This document shows positions 1-8,016 of a stretch of 19,171 nt of DNA, piece after piece. The translations under genes were made by a program, and so were the position numbers. This DNA is from an uncultured Bacilli bacterium (lineage in GTDB: Bacteria > Bacillota_I > Bacilli_A > RF39 > UBA660). The first letter of the stretch is position 1, and the number at the start of each line of letters is the position of its first letter. Location: positions 1 to 19,171 of the forward strand of contig CAKOQK010000023.1 of assembly GCA_934101225.1 (NCBI GenBank), read 5' to 3'. The notes beneath the pieces were generated by a model, which was not told the origin of the DNA, ran no database searches, and saw only the letters and a program-made list of their open reading frames with translations.

Positions 1-776
1 CCAATAATATTTTTCCAATAGGCTTTTAATCCTTTTTTGCCACTAACTAAAAAGACGTATAAACTATAAACAAATACATAGATAAATATGCAAACTAGAG
101 TATAAACTATAAATGTTTTAAGAAAACCAATAGCAATTACACTTCCATAACTGCCAATAAGAGTTGCTATGAAACAACCTAAACCAATAGGCGCATAATA
201 CATTATAATGTTTACGATGTTTATAACTACTTCATTAAGACTTAATATTAATTCACTTACCTTTTTACCTTTATCTTTACTTTTACGAATGGCAAAACCA
301 AAAATAATTGAGAACACTAAAATAGCAATTATATTATCTTTACTTAAAATTTTGTAAAAATCATTTACAGTTAATAAATTAGCAGTTTTTTGCAATATGT
401 TTACTTCTTCACTAATAACAGCATCTTGGTTTAATAAATTAGTTAGATTGTTAATATCTTTAGAATCAATTAATTTGATTGTATAAGATGATAGTACTCC
501 TATTAAAGCAGCAATGATTGACATAACAGCAAATACGATAAGAATTGTTATCATAATTTTACCTAATCTTTTAGGATTTTCCATTTTAATTATTGATGAT
601 GTAATTGTTAAAAATATAAGGGGAACTATTATTACAAACATTAAATTAAGGAAGATATCTCCTAAAGGGCTTAAAACACAAGCTTTTTCTTTAAAGATAA
701 GGCCGACGATTGTGCCTATAATTATGCTTAATAATAAGATTATGGTACTTTTATAATTTTTCCATATTTTTTTCAT
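1..776 (-). CDS. Dicarboxylate/amino-acid:cation symporter (DAACS/SDF family), N-terminal part
   Basis: The reading frame runs without stops from an ATG at 776-774 to the window edge, so about 258 N-terminal residues are visible and the C-terminus is missing. The ATG follows a strong AGGAGG site (complement of 781-787). The protein opens with a short basic stretch and a hydrophobic helix, then alternates hydrophobic segments with the family pattern: GDIFLNLMFVIIVPLIFLTI early on, and MYYAPIGLGCF near the end of the visible part, matching the Y-x-PIG-x-F signature of this fold. The family imports glutamate, aspartate, C4-dicarboxylates, serine or cystine with Na+ or H+. The substrate cannot be told here because the C-terminal binding-site motifs lie outside the window. 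An 18-bp palindrome sits in the 5' flank. Confidence 0.85.
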   Translation of the reverse strand, partial: MKKIWKNYKSTIILLLSIIIGTIVGLIFKEKACVLSPLGDIFLNLMFVIIVPLIFLTITSSIIKMENPKRLGKIMITILIVFAVMSIIAALIGVLSSYTIKLIDSKDINNLTNLLNQDAVISEEVNILQKTANLLTVNDFYKILSKDNIIAILVFSIIFGFAIRKSKDKGKKVSELILSLNEVVINIVNIIMYYAPIGLGCFIATLIGSYGSVIAIGFLKTFIVYTLVCIFIYVFVYSLYVFLVSGKKGLKAYWKNII

Positions 777-799
777 TGTTTCCTCCTAATTAAAATTAT

Positions 800-827
800 G
801 GTAGTGTGAATAAATTTATTCACTACC
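800..827. promoter_or_regulatory. Palindrome upstream of the symporter, possible operator
   Basis: Bases 806-823 read GTGAATAAATTTATTCAC, a perfect 18-bp inverted repeat. Outer GGTA (800-803) and TACC (824-827) also pair, across a two-base bulge. It lies 24 bases upstream of the symporter ATG, where a repressor site or 5'-UTR hairpin would be expected. TGAAT and ATTCA resemble the halves of an ArgR box but are six bases apart rather than four. There is no adjacent T-run on either strand, so it is not a typical terminator. Confidence 0.35.
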
Positions 828-1363
828 AAAGGAATATGGAAGAATATTTGAGGAAAAGCTTAATTGTACTAAGGTATTAAATTATTTTGAGGAAGCTGCT
901 AATAAGAATTATGCTTATGCTTTAAATAATTTAGCTAATTGCTATAATGTAAAGATAGCAAAATAGTTTTTGAATATTTTTATAAAAGTGCACCGTTAGG
1001 TGTAAGATATGGATGTAAAGAATTAGGAATTATCTATTTAAATAGAAAAGATTATAAAAATGCCTTTGTTTATTTTAATAAGGCTTTAGTAAAGAAAAAA
1101 ATATTTGGGCTTATTATTATCTTGCAAAACACTTTTATTTGACTGGTTCATTAGAAAATAAGATAGTTAAAAATGTAGATAAAGCAATTCAATATTTTAA
1201 TTATTCTAGCATATTAATTGATTCTTTAAGCGAATTATTATATATTTATTATTATAAAAGTTTAATAGATAATCATGGACTATATAATGGTGAATATAAA
1301 AAAATAATTGAAAATGTTTTAGATAAAATAAAAACTAAAAAGAGTTCGAATATTACTTTTTAG
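826..1363 (+). pseudogene. Decayed Sel1-like (TPR-type) repeat protein gene
   Basis: Three plus-strand frames join into one protein-like sequence broken by two frameshifts. 826-966 gives a Sel1-type helix pair with ALNNLANCYN and then a stop. From about 953 the next frame continues with SAPLGVRYGCKELGIIYLN and KDYKNAFVYFNKALVKK. The third frame resumes near 1108 with AYYYLAKHFYLTGS and runs to the TAG at 1361-1363. The A..LG..Y..G...A..YF.KA pattern is typical of Sel1 repeats, which act as protein-interaction scaffolds. There is no start codon with a ribosome binding site, and an in-frame stop lies at 811, so the 5' end is missing too. The second shift falls in an A-run, so a sequencing error could explain that one break but not the whole state. 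The terminator at 1331-1367 is preserved. Confidence 0.72.
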
Positions 1364-1367
1364 TTTT
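1331..1367. terminator. Bidirectional hairpin terminator between convergent genes
   Basis: AAAACTAAAAAG (1331-1342) pairs perfectly with CTTTTTAGTTTT (1356-1367) around a 13-base loop. T-rich tracts follow the stem in both directions. It overlaps the stop of the Sel1 remnant (plus) and lies 44 bases beyond the stop of the 408-aa gene (minus), so it can end both transcripts. Confidence 0.7.
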
Positions 1368-1410
1368 TTCTTTAAGTATTTTTTAATCTTATTATTTATT
1401 AAATACTTAA

Positions 1411-2637
1411 TTACTTTTTGTTCTTAATAATTGATGTTATGGATTCATCAAATGGGGAACTAGTCATATATTCTTTTTTAGAACAATGTCTAAGTGCTAA
1501 AGCAAGTTGATATAAGAAAGTATAATCGGTATTTTTATCATCTTCGGCTGAATACCTTGAATCAATAAAAGCATCATCAACCATAGCTAAATCTAACATA
1601 AATTTTTCAGTTAAATCATTTGTTTTGTAAATTTGATTATACATACTGTTTTCTAAATTATAACCATTTCGTTCCATGAATGCGAAAATATTAGCAATTT
1701 TGTCATCACCTAGTGAAGTAAAAAGTACGGATAATTTATGGCTTTTTAGGTTGGCTAAATCAAATCCTTCATTTATTAATAATGATTTTATGTAGCATTC
1801 GCAGGAAAATGCGAGTAAAGTTTTTATTGAAGCATCAGCTTGATAACTATAACTTTCTTTACTTTTGTCAGGTGATGTATTATAGATAGGCACAAATTGT
1901 TTTTTATATCTTTCAATTGAAGATAAGGCAATTTCTAAATAATTTTCGGCGGTGTTAAAAAATCCAATTGATTGATTATTTTCATAAACGTATTCATTTT
2001 TTAACATTTGATTTTTTGGAATATAAATGTATTTGTCACTATCAACAGCTAAATATCCTAATTTCTCATTATTTTTTATAATTTTAATAATATTTTTTTG
2101 CGAAGTATTTTGAAATTCACAATTGGAAAACAACTTATATAATTTTTCTTTTGTAAAATATGGATAATTATTATAGTTCAAATAATTATAGAATTTTTTT
2201 AGAAGATTATCTTTTATATTTATATTAGATGGTTTAATTAAGCTTTCAATTATTTCGGTAACGTCATAAAATGTAATATTGTGATATGATTGATTTTCCT
2301 GCTGACTTACAAATGTTTTTAAAATTGAACTATCTTTTTCTTGTTTAATAAGTTCAGCAATCTCGTCCCAAAGTTCTTCATTATAAACTGGACTTTTCTC
2401 TTGTTCTGCTTTTTCTAATGTATTAGGTAAAAAGCAAGAATTAAAATATTTTCCAATGTTAAATTCTTCTCCATTATTAAAGATTAATTTTCCATAGGGA
2501 TATCCTTCACTTTCGACTAATTTTAGTATTCGATCAGTTCCCATTAATTTAAATTCGGTTCCAATACTTATTTTACCTGCTCCCCACTCTTGAACTAGAG
2601 CGATTGCTTTCTTTTTAATTTTTGAATTATTAGACAT
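1411..2637 (-). CDS. Hypothetical 408-aa protein with C-terminal HEPN-like helical domain
   Basis: I do not recognise the full-length family. The ATG at 2637 follows TAAGGAGGT at a good distance. The N-terminal ~55 residues look like a small beta-rich domain (GTEFKLMGTDRILKLVESEG and KLIFNNGEEFNIG). A helical middle follows, and from about residue 230 there is an all-helical region with CECYIKSLLINEG, then HKLSVLF, then DDAFIDSRYSAEDD. That spacing (E-x-x-K-x-L-L, H-x-L-x-x-L-F, F-x-x-x-R-Y) is common in HEPN domains that are substrate-binding rather than catalytic. The RxxxxH nuclease motif is absent, so nuclease activity is not predicted. It is last in a run of minus-strand genes. A role as an accessory or adaptor is a guess from the fold. 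Confidence 0.78.
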   Translation of the reverse strand: MSNNSKIKKKAIALVQEWGAGKISIGTEFKLMGTDRILKLVESEGYPYGKLIFNNGEEFNIGKYFNSCFLPNTLEKAEQEKSPVYNEELWDEIAELIKQEKDSSILKTFVSQQENQSYHNITFYDVTEIIESLIKPSNINIKDNLLKKFYNYLNYNNYPYFTKEKLYKLFSNCEFQNTSQKNIIKIIKNNEKLGYLAVDSDKYIYIPKNQMLKNEYVYENNQSIGFFNTAENYLEIALSSIERYKKQFVPIYNTSPDKSKESYSYQADASIKTLLAFSCECYIKSLLINEGFDLANLKSHKLSVLFTSLGDDKIANIFAFMERNGYNLENSMYNQIYKTNDLTEKFMLDLAMVDDAFIDSRYSAEDDKNTDYTFLYQLALALRHCSKKEYMTSSPFDESITSIIKNKK

Positions 2638-2665
2638 AATTTTACCTCCTTATTACTAATAAGTA

Positions 2666-3164
2666 CTAATGATAATATTTATTTCCATATGAATCAGAAC
2701 TTGTTGATGTACCATCATTAAATGTTTCTTCGACAGCATAATTTGTATTACTTGTTGTTATATTTCCATTTGCATTTGTATATTTTTTGACCATGACCAT
2801 TATTTACGCTTTGGCCAACATATTTTCCTGTTGAATCTGTGTAAGTTGTGTTTCCAAAATTATCTGCATGATTACTTGCTGGTTTCTTTGGCTTTAATTC
2901 TTCTTCTTCATTTAGTTCAAAATCTGTAGGCATAGTTCCAGAATAGTTTTAACTTGTATAAATATTAGATGTTCCACCTGTTCCATAGGATGCATTTCTA
3001 AAAAATTTATAAATTAATAGTGCAATTCCACAAGTAGCAATAGTTGGCAACGTTAATAGTAATGCTGTTTAAGTTTTAATTGGCTTAAATATAAGTTTTA
3101 TGATACCAAATGAGATTAAAAATATGATAACAAAGGTTAATATTCCTATAATTGTTCCTTCCAT
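2666..3164 (-). pseudogene. Decayed small membrane-anchored Gly/Thr/Ser-rich protein gene
   Basis: A minus-strand ATG at 3164 starts a hydrophobic segment (GTIIGILTFVIIFLISFGII). The frame meets TAA at 3071-3069, continues in frame with a second hydrophobic segment (TALLLTLPTIATCGIALLIY), shifts near 3005, and meets another stop near 2951. It resumes with TYTDSTGKYVGQSVNNGHG and shifts again in an A-run near 2784. The tail TNANGNITTSNTNYAVEETF ends at TAG 2668-2666. The joined product would have two membrane segments and a polar C-terminal tail. The tail recalls, at the level of composition, the TTTDSHGNTTYHTRT stretch of the lipoprotein at 16452-17186; homology is not shown. With at least two stops and two frameshifts it is unlikely to work. 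Confidence 0.6.
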
Positions 3165-3323
3165 TTTTAATATCACTTCTATTATCATTATAAATGATAA
3201 ATTTGATATTTACTAGTTTTTTATCTTGAATGATAGTTAATTAAATTCATTGATTTTTAATTTTAAATTTTCTTTTAATTCACCAGTATTACATATTATT
3301 TAAATTAACTTATCTTTAGAAAT

Positions 3324-4598
3324 TTAAATTTGTTTATTATAATTATATAATTTTTTAACTATGGGTGAATAATTAATTTTTGATAAATCTATTAAGTTTT
3401 TTTCGGCTATATATTTGGATAAATACATGCTTTGAATAAGCATTTGATAATCATCTAATATTTGATCATTAAACTTTGAATCTATTGTGATTATGAAATT
3501 ATAATATTTTTTTAATTCTTCTAACATCATTTTATCAAATTCAGTATTTCTATTATAATAGATAGCTGTCGCATTGTAGTTATAACCTAGGTTACTTCTT
3601 CCATGGCAATAAGAATATTTATCATGTACTACTGGTATTCCTATACCTGATTCAACCATTGTTGATTCCAAATACTTAGATGCAGTACTGGTATCATAAC
3701 CACTAAATATTTCATAAACATTACTTGTTGGGTTAAAATTAAATGGTAATTCTTCAATGCAATCTAAAATTAAATTATTATCTTTATTTAAGTAGTAACT
3801 TAATAAAATACTAACAGGAATTAATGTTGCTCCAAGAGATATAAAACTATTTTCTTTAGGAATATTAGTATTATACTTTAAATAAGTTACATTATCATCA
3901 TTAAAAGAATTGTTAGATAGTAAATATTTTTTTAGTGAATTTCTAAAAGATAATTCAACCCCATAATTATTTCCACTATAACTGCATGCTATAACATTTT
4001 TAAATGGAATATTATTTTGATATAAAAAGTTTCTTGGCTCACTATTAATTGAAACTATATTATTTTTAATATTAATTACTTTTGAACCAAATTCACTAAC
4101 AACATTTGATCCTCCAACTCCACTAAATAAGGTTGGTTCATTTAATTTTGATAATTCATTATTAATATAATCTAAATCGGTATAAGATAATGAATCAACT
4201 ATTCTATCTTTTAAAAATTCAAAATTAATTTGCATGTTTTTTTGATAGTATTTTTTAAATTGATTGTAATCTATAATTGGAATAGTATTATTAATTTTAC
4301 CAATACAACAACAATAGCAATCTGAATTGTCATAAATTTTATATAGTTTTTCATTATATCTTAATATATAACAAGATGTATTTTGGTTAACAAGTCCCAT
4401 TTTAATACTATATTTATTTAGTTCTTTAAATAAATATTTTAGATTATAAATAAATTCTTTGTCCTTTCTACTTAAATATTCTTTGCCATAATGTACAAAG
4501 TAGCAGTCATCAAATTCGTTATATTTTTCTATAAAATTTGATAACCATGTTATATATTCGTCGCTTAGAATATACATTATAAATTCTTTATTTTCCAT
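3324..4598 (-). CDS. SIS-domain (phosphosugar-binding) protein with unusual N-terminal domain
   Basis: 424 aa. The ATG at 4598 follows AAAGGAG. Residues ~1-130 form a domain I cannot name, including a Cys cluster CYCCC at 94-98. From ~130 the sequence fits a double SIS (sugar isomerase) fold: GVGGSN at 160-165 and SYSGNN at 206-211 match the phosphate-binding Gly/Ser loops. In the second half, VES at 315-317 and HDKYSYCHGR at 325-334 match the E...H-x-K-x-x-x-x-HG pattern at the SIS dimer active site. SIS proteins isomerise or deaminate phosphosugars or sense them as regulators. Substrate and reaction are unknown here. It lies 51 bases downstream of a WYL regulator on the same strand, with a hairpin in the gap covering its ribosome binding site. 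Co-transcription and conditional translation are inferred. Confidence 0.85.
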   Translation of the reverse strand: MENKEFIMYILSDEYITWLSNFIEKYNEFDDCYFVHYGKEYLSRKDKEFIYNLKYLFKELNKYSIKMGLVNQNTSCYILRYNEKLYKIYDNSDCYCCCIGKINNTIPIIDYNQFKKYYQKNMQINFEFLKDRIVDSLSYTDLDYINNELSKLNEPTLFSGVGGSNVVSEFGSKVINIKNNIVSINSEPRNFLYQNNIPFKNVIACSYSGNNYGVELSFRNSLKKYLLSNNSFNDDNVTYLKYNTNIPKENSFISLGATLIPVSILLSYYLNKDNNLILDCIEELPFNFNPTSNVYEIFSGYDTSTASKYLESTMVESGIGIPVVHDKYSYCHGRSNLGYNYNATAIYYNRNTEFDKMMLEELKKYYNFIITIDSKFNDQILDDYQMLIQSMYLSKYIAEKNLIDLSKINYSPIVKKLYNYNKQI

Positions 4599-4605
4599 AA
4601 AAAAT

Positions 4606-4637
4606 CTCCTTTCAAGTTAAATATAACTCAAAAGGAG
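4606..4637 (-). promoter_or_regulatory. Intercistronic hairpin sequestering the SIS gene's ribosome binding site
   Basis: On the minus strand CTCCTTTTGAGTT (4637-4625) pairs over 13 positions, with two G-U wobbles, with AACTTGAAAGGAG (4618-4606) around the 6-base loop ATATTT. The 3' arm contains AAAGGAG, the Shine-Dalgarno of the gene starting at 4598. A run of six T's (4604-4599) follows directly before the ATG. It could act as a translational switch or as a terminator/attenuator within the WYL-SIS transcript. Confidence 0.62.
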
Positions 4638-4649
4638 GTAATATTTCGT

Positions 4650-5252
4650 CTACTCATATTTTTCATTTAATAGTTCATATTTTATTATTCTTTTTAATTC
4701 AAAATGTCTTATATCTTGTTTTTTTTCACAAAAAGCAGCACAATACCATCCCTCTTGAAATAAGAACATTTCGATGGGATCTATAATCCTTTCATTTTCG
4801 CCTTTGCCATAGGAATAATATAATATCTTAACTTTTCTTTTTTCTTTAATTGCTCTTGTTAATAAGTTGTATTTTTTCCCGTTTTCATCTTTTAAATTTA
4901 ATTCTTGCTCTTCTTGTTTGCTTCCTATGTATACACCTTTAATTTTATCTTGCAAAATAATTAGTTCTTCTTTTTTCTTTTCGTCTTTTTCTTTAGTAAT
5001 GTATGTATTTAATAATTCAGCATCTTTTAATTTGAATTTTCTTATGGGAGTGCGAACTCTTTGATTCAAAACATATCCTCCGTAAGGCCCCATAATTGTG
5101 TCAATATAAATTCCTGCTTTTTCTAAATCTTCTTTGTAAACTCTAATCATTCTTTCTGATACTTCAAGTTTATTAGAAAGTTCATTAATACTATACTTTT
5201 TACCTGTTTGTAATAATTCTAGCATTGTAATTACATTAGATACTTTAGACAT
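4650..5252 (-). CDS. HTH-WYL domain transcriptional regulator
   Basis: 200 aa. I start it at the ATG at 5252, which follows AGGTGGG at a good spacing. An in-frame GTG at 5261 is possible, but it overlaps that ribosome binding site. Residues ~1-60 form a winged helix (SINELSNKLEVSERMIRVYK, then GPYGGYVL in the wing). The C-terminal ~90 residues are a WYL domain: ILYYSY, the GWYCAAFC strand and RHFELKRI. WYL regulators commonly bind nucleotides or nucleic-acid fragments and control defence or DNA-damage genes. No standalone WYL C-terminal extension is present, so this is a short form. It lies upstream of the SIS gene on the same strand and is the likely regulator of that pair. Confidence 0.92.
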   Translation of the reverse strand: MSKVSNVITMLELLQTGKKYSINELSNKLEVSERMIRVYKEDLEKAGIYIDTIMGPYGGYVLNQRVRTPIRKFKLKDAELLNTYITKEKDEKKKEELIILQDKIKGVYIGSKQEEQELNLKDENGKKYNLLTRAIKEKRKVKILYYSYGKGENERIIDPIEMFLFQEGWYCAAFCEKKQDIRHFELKRIIKYELLNEKYE

Positions 5253-5288
5253 AAATCCCACCTGACCTTTTAGTTTACATATTGACTA

Positions 5289-5317
5289 TTTATACCACTA
5301 TTTATTGTATATTTTAA
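5289..5317 (-). promoter_or_regulatory. Candidate promoter of the WYL-SIS unit
   Basis: On the minus strand an extended -10 reads TGGTATAAA (-10 hexamer 5294-5289). A weak -35, TTAAAA (5317-5312), lies 17 bases upstream. The predicted start near 5282 leaves a leader of about 30 bases before the ATG at 5252. Confidence 0.4.
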
Positions 5318-5356
5318 ATCATAATAGCATTTTATTTATATAATTTTAACTTATAT

Positions 5357-6373
5357 TTAACAATAATCTTTGTAATATGCTTGATTTTTACTAGTTGGCG
5401 TATTTGGAAGTGTCATTTTAACAAATCCGTTTTCAATTGCTGGTATTAAATAGTTTTCTCTAAATGAAATACGAGATTTTAAATTAAGTAATTTCATAAG
5501 TTCAGAAGTAGTATAATTTACTCCTGGTTCCATAACTTCTAATATTTTCCTTACATATGTACTAATATGATTAATTTGTTTATTAACTCCTATGATAATT
5601 CCATCTAATACTTCATCAATCATTTTTAACACAAATTCTATGAATTCAGTAGAATCTTCCTTTGTATTACATTTTTGAATTGCCTTATAATATTCTTCTT
5701 GATATTTTTTAATCTCTGATTCTATGGGAACATATTCAAACAATGGTTCCCAATTTGAAAGTATAACGTTTTGCCATAATCGGGCTGTTCTACCATTTCC
5801 ATCTTTAAATGGATGAATAAATACAAATTCATAATGAAATATTGAAGATAATATTAAGGGATGTATCTCATCTTTTTTTGTCTTCATCCAATTAAATAAT
5901 TGATTCATTAATATATCTACTTGTTCTGGTGGTGGACAGACGAATATACAATTACCATTTTCATCAAATACACCTTCTCCACCTTTTCTAAAATTACCTG
6001 AGTCTTCTAATATTAAGTATGTTAATATTTCATGAATTTTCTTTAAATCTTTTATTGAGAACGGATTAACTTCATTCATTTTTAAATATGCATTATATGC
6101 ATTTTGGACTTCTTGTATTTCATTTTTAGGATCAATTACTACTTTTCCATCAATGATGTCTTTAACTTGATTAATAGATAATGAGTTTGCTTCAATAGCT
6201 AATGAAGAATGAATAGATTTGATTCTATTATTTCTTCTTAATACCGGCATTTTATTTAAATCTTTGTAATTATCAAGTTTTCCTATTTTTTTCATAATTG
6301 AAGATATTCTATCTAACATTATATTTGTAATAGTAAATGGTGGTTCATATTTTTTTATTTTAAGGCACCTCAT
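5357..6373 (-). CDS. Fic/DOC family protein (AMPylase-type) with C-terminal winged helix
   Basis: 338 aa. Fic enzymes transfer AMP or another NMP from a nucleotide to Ser/Thr/Tyr hydroxyls of target proteins. The catalytic motif is complete: HPFKDGNGRTAR at residues 187-198 (His187 general base, Asp191 for metal, Arg195/Arg198 for phosphates). A class II N-terminal inhibitory helix is visible as SLAIEAN (57-63), with Glu61 the expected inhibitory glutamate, so it probably holds its own off switch rather than needing a separate antitoxin. The flap carries CIFVCPPPEQ (142-151). The last ~60 residues (YTTSELMKLLNLKSRISFRE) look like a winged helix. The ATG at 6373 has no upstream Shine-Dalgarno and sits where transcription should begin. 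A GAGGTG inside the start region gives no alternative standard start codon in frame. Confidence 0.93.
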   Translation of the reverse strand: MRCLKIKKYEPPFTITNIMLDRISSIMKKIGKLDNYKDLNKMPVLRRNNRIKSIHSSLAIEANSLSINQVKDIIDGKVVIDPKNEIQEVQNAYNAYLKMNEVNPFSIKDLKKIHEILTYLILEDSGNFRKGGEGVFDENGNCIFVCPPPEQVDILMNQLFNWMKTKKDEIHPLILSSIFHYEFVFIHPFKDGNGRTARLWQNVILSNWEPLFEYVPIESEIKKYQEEYYKAIQKCNTKEDSTEFIEFVLKMIDEVLDGIIIGVNKQINHISTYVRKILEVMEPGVNYTTSELMKLLNLKSRISFRENYLIPAIENGFVKMTLPNTPTSKNQAYYKDYC

Positions 6374-6379
6374 TTATAT

Positions 6380-6408
6380 ATTATACTATTTTAAATCGGT
6401 TAAGCCAA
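6380..6408 (-). promoter_or_regulatory. Promoter predicting a leaderless fic mRNA
   Basis: On the minus strand TTGGCT (6408-6403), a 17-base spacer and TATAAT (6385-6380) lie directly upstream of the first fic gene. Only six bases (ATATAA) separate the -10 from the ATG at 6373. A normal start site seven bases past the -10 would fall on the A of the start codon. Confidence 0.6.
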
Positions 6409-6521
6409 TTATCTTGTATGTTTTCTTGTATGCTTATATTAATTATTATTTTTTGTAGTAAGAATATATTCAAAGCAATTTTTCCTTATTTTTTATTTCT
6501 AAATCAAAATGTTTTTCTTGA

Positions 6522-6802
6522 ATCAAATAATAATGTCAGCAATTTCATTATGCAAATTGATATTTGTTAATTATGTTTTAACAATAATCTTATTTTCAAT
6601 TTTAATTCAATAGCAAAATTATATGAATTATTATCTAATAATTTATTTATAAAATGTAATGAATCTATTTAGTATAATGATAAGATGTTCCTTGTAATAA
6701 CTTTGTTATATTAATATTATTTAATTTCTCTACTATATTATCAGTTTCTTCTATTTTATATTGTCTTAATATTAAACTATCTGTTTCAATAATTACATCT
6801 TT
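6522..6802 (-). pseudogene. Decayed GNAT N-acetyltransferase fragment
   Basis: The 522 bases between the two fic genes hold the first fic promoter and this remnant. On the minus strand 6802-6668 reads KDVIIETDSLILRQYKIEET, then DNIVEKLNNINITKLLQG, then TAG at 6667-6665. The opening is typical of RimJ/RimL-like GNAT enzymes (ETDRLILR...). A shifted frame resumes at 6662 (SLHFINKLLDNNSYNFAIEL) and a further frame gives NINLHNEIADIII near 6560-6522. No start codon fits, and the C-terminal acetyl-CoA binding part is not recognisable. Bases 6803-6895 show no gene. Confidence 0.58.
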
Positions 6803-6895
6803 ACTTAACTTATCTTATCCACTATATTACACAATACATTGTAATAATTTAACCTTTTTTTAGTTTTTTTTACAATATTTTTTAATTTATTGTAA

Positions 6896-7975
6896 TTATA
6901 TTTGTTCTACAAATGTTTCATAAATTCTGATGTATCTATATGTTACTCTATTTGTTCCTTTCTTCTTTTCTTTTACTACTATATTAAAATCAGACATTTT
7001 ATTTAAAATGATATTAATAGAATTAATATGAACTCCAAGTTCATCTGCCATTTCTTGTGCTGTAAACACTATTTTTTTCATCATTATTGGATGCATTTTA
7101 AGTACAATACTACCATTAATGTTTTGCTTTATTGTATTTTCATCTTCATCATAAACTCTGTTAATTTTTTCAATTCTACCGATATTTCTTGTACATTGAT
7201 CAACTACGCACTGTAAGAAAAATCTAATAAATCCGTCAACGTTTCCAGTCCTACATTCATTAAGTGCATTATAATAATTAGCTTTAAATAACTCAATAAT
7301 TTCTGACATAAATAAAATTGGTTCATCATCTTTTGAACGAGCAAGTTGTAACGTCATCAAGGCTCTACCCATTCTTCCATTTCCATCTTTATATGGGTGT
7401 ATTGATTCAAATTGTACATGCGAAATAGCAACTTTTATAAATGCTTCATCATCATACTTATTATTCATATATTCAATTAAATTATCTAAAAGTTCAGGTA
7501 CATCTTCAGGAATTGGAGGTACAAATGTTGCTCCTTCCTTTCCTAAACCCTTTGGTCCTATATAATTGTGAATTGTACGAATTTCACCAGGTGATTTATC
7601 TTTTCCTCTTACACCAGATAATAAAATCTTATGCATAGAATTTAACATATTAATGCTAAAATCTTTGTTCTTTAATTGTTCATTTGCATACTCTAACATT
7701 TTCTTAAGATTTTTAACTTCACTAATACTATCGCTTGGTGCTTTATAATCCATATAATACATATCATCTTGCGATATTTGAGTTCCTTCTATTCTAGAAG
7801 ATCTTATACTCTCTCCTAGTACTAGGGCATCAAGGAAAAATTTTTGATCAAACTTAAACATTTTTAATAATGACTTATATTGTCCATATTTATCATTTGC
7901 CATTCCTAATAGTTTTATTGTTTCTCTATCAAGTTTATATGAAATCGGTAACATTTTTGCTTTATATGGTTCCAT
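6896..7975 (-). CDS. Fic family protein (SoFic-like, Fic_N plus Fic plus winged helix)
   Basis: 359 aa. The ATG at 7975 follows GAGGAG. The N-terminal region (MEPYKAKMLPISYKLD) matches the Fic_N segment of the large SoFic-type family. The inhibitory motif SSRIEG lies at residues 59-64 (Ser59-xxx-Glu63-Gly64), so this is also a class II self-inhibited Fic. The active site HPYKDGNGRMGR at 193-204 is intact (His193, Asp197, Arg201, Arg204). The flap contains ATFVPPIPED (149-158). The C-terminus, from ~300, has a winged-helix pattern (FTAQEMADELGVHINSINII). Predicted activity is target AMPylation. The C-terminal HTH suggests DNA binding or autoregulation, and a 36-bp palindrome lies 41 bases upstream of its start. 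It is a different subfamily from the neighbouring fic gene, not a recent duplicate. Confidence 0.94.
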   Translation of the reverse strand: MEPYKAKMLPISYKLDRETIKLLGMANDKYGQYKSLLKMFKFDQKFFLDALVLGESIRSSRIEGTQISQDDMYYMDYKAPSDSISEVKNLKKMLEYANEQLKNKDFSINMLNSMHKILLSGVRGKDKSPGEIRTIHNYIGPKGLGKEGATFVPPIPEDVPELLDNLIEYMNNKYDDEAFIKVAISHVQFESIHPYKDGNGRMGRALMTLQLARSKDDEPILFMSEIIELFKANYYNALNECRTGNVDGFIRFFLQCVVDQCTRNIGRIEKINRVYDEDENTIKQNINGSIVLKMHPIMMKKIVFTAQEMADELGVHINSINIILNKMSDFNIVVKEKKKGTNRVTYRYIRIYETFVEQI

Positions 7976-8016
7976 TGTATTACACTCCTCTATTATAATA
8001 TATCGTATTTTTTTAA

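Noticed and set aside
514..756. Plus-strand open frame opposite the symporter
   Set aside because: The minus-strand symporter is clearly the coding strand, with ribosome binding site and family motifs.
806..823. ArgR/AhrC box
   Set aside because: Half sites TGAAT and ATTCA are separated by six bases instead of the four typical of ARG boxes.
4867..5064. Plus-strand open frame opposite the WYL gene
   Set aside because: Mirror of a real gene; Ser/Phe-rich composition typical of antisense frames in AT-rich genes. Similar frames opposite the fic, 273-aa and two-TM genes were dropped for the same reason.
6870..6895. Terminator of the second fic gene
   Set aside because: TTACAATA/TATTGTAA can pair, but on the minus strand it is followed by an A-run, not a T-run.
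5262..8016. Small antitoxin partners for the fic genes
   Set aside because: No short intact frame with a ribosome binding site lies next to either gene, and both carry built-in inhibitory motifs.
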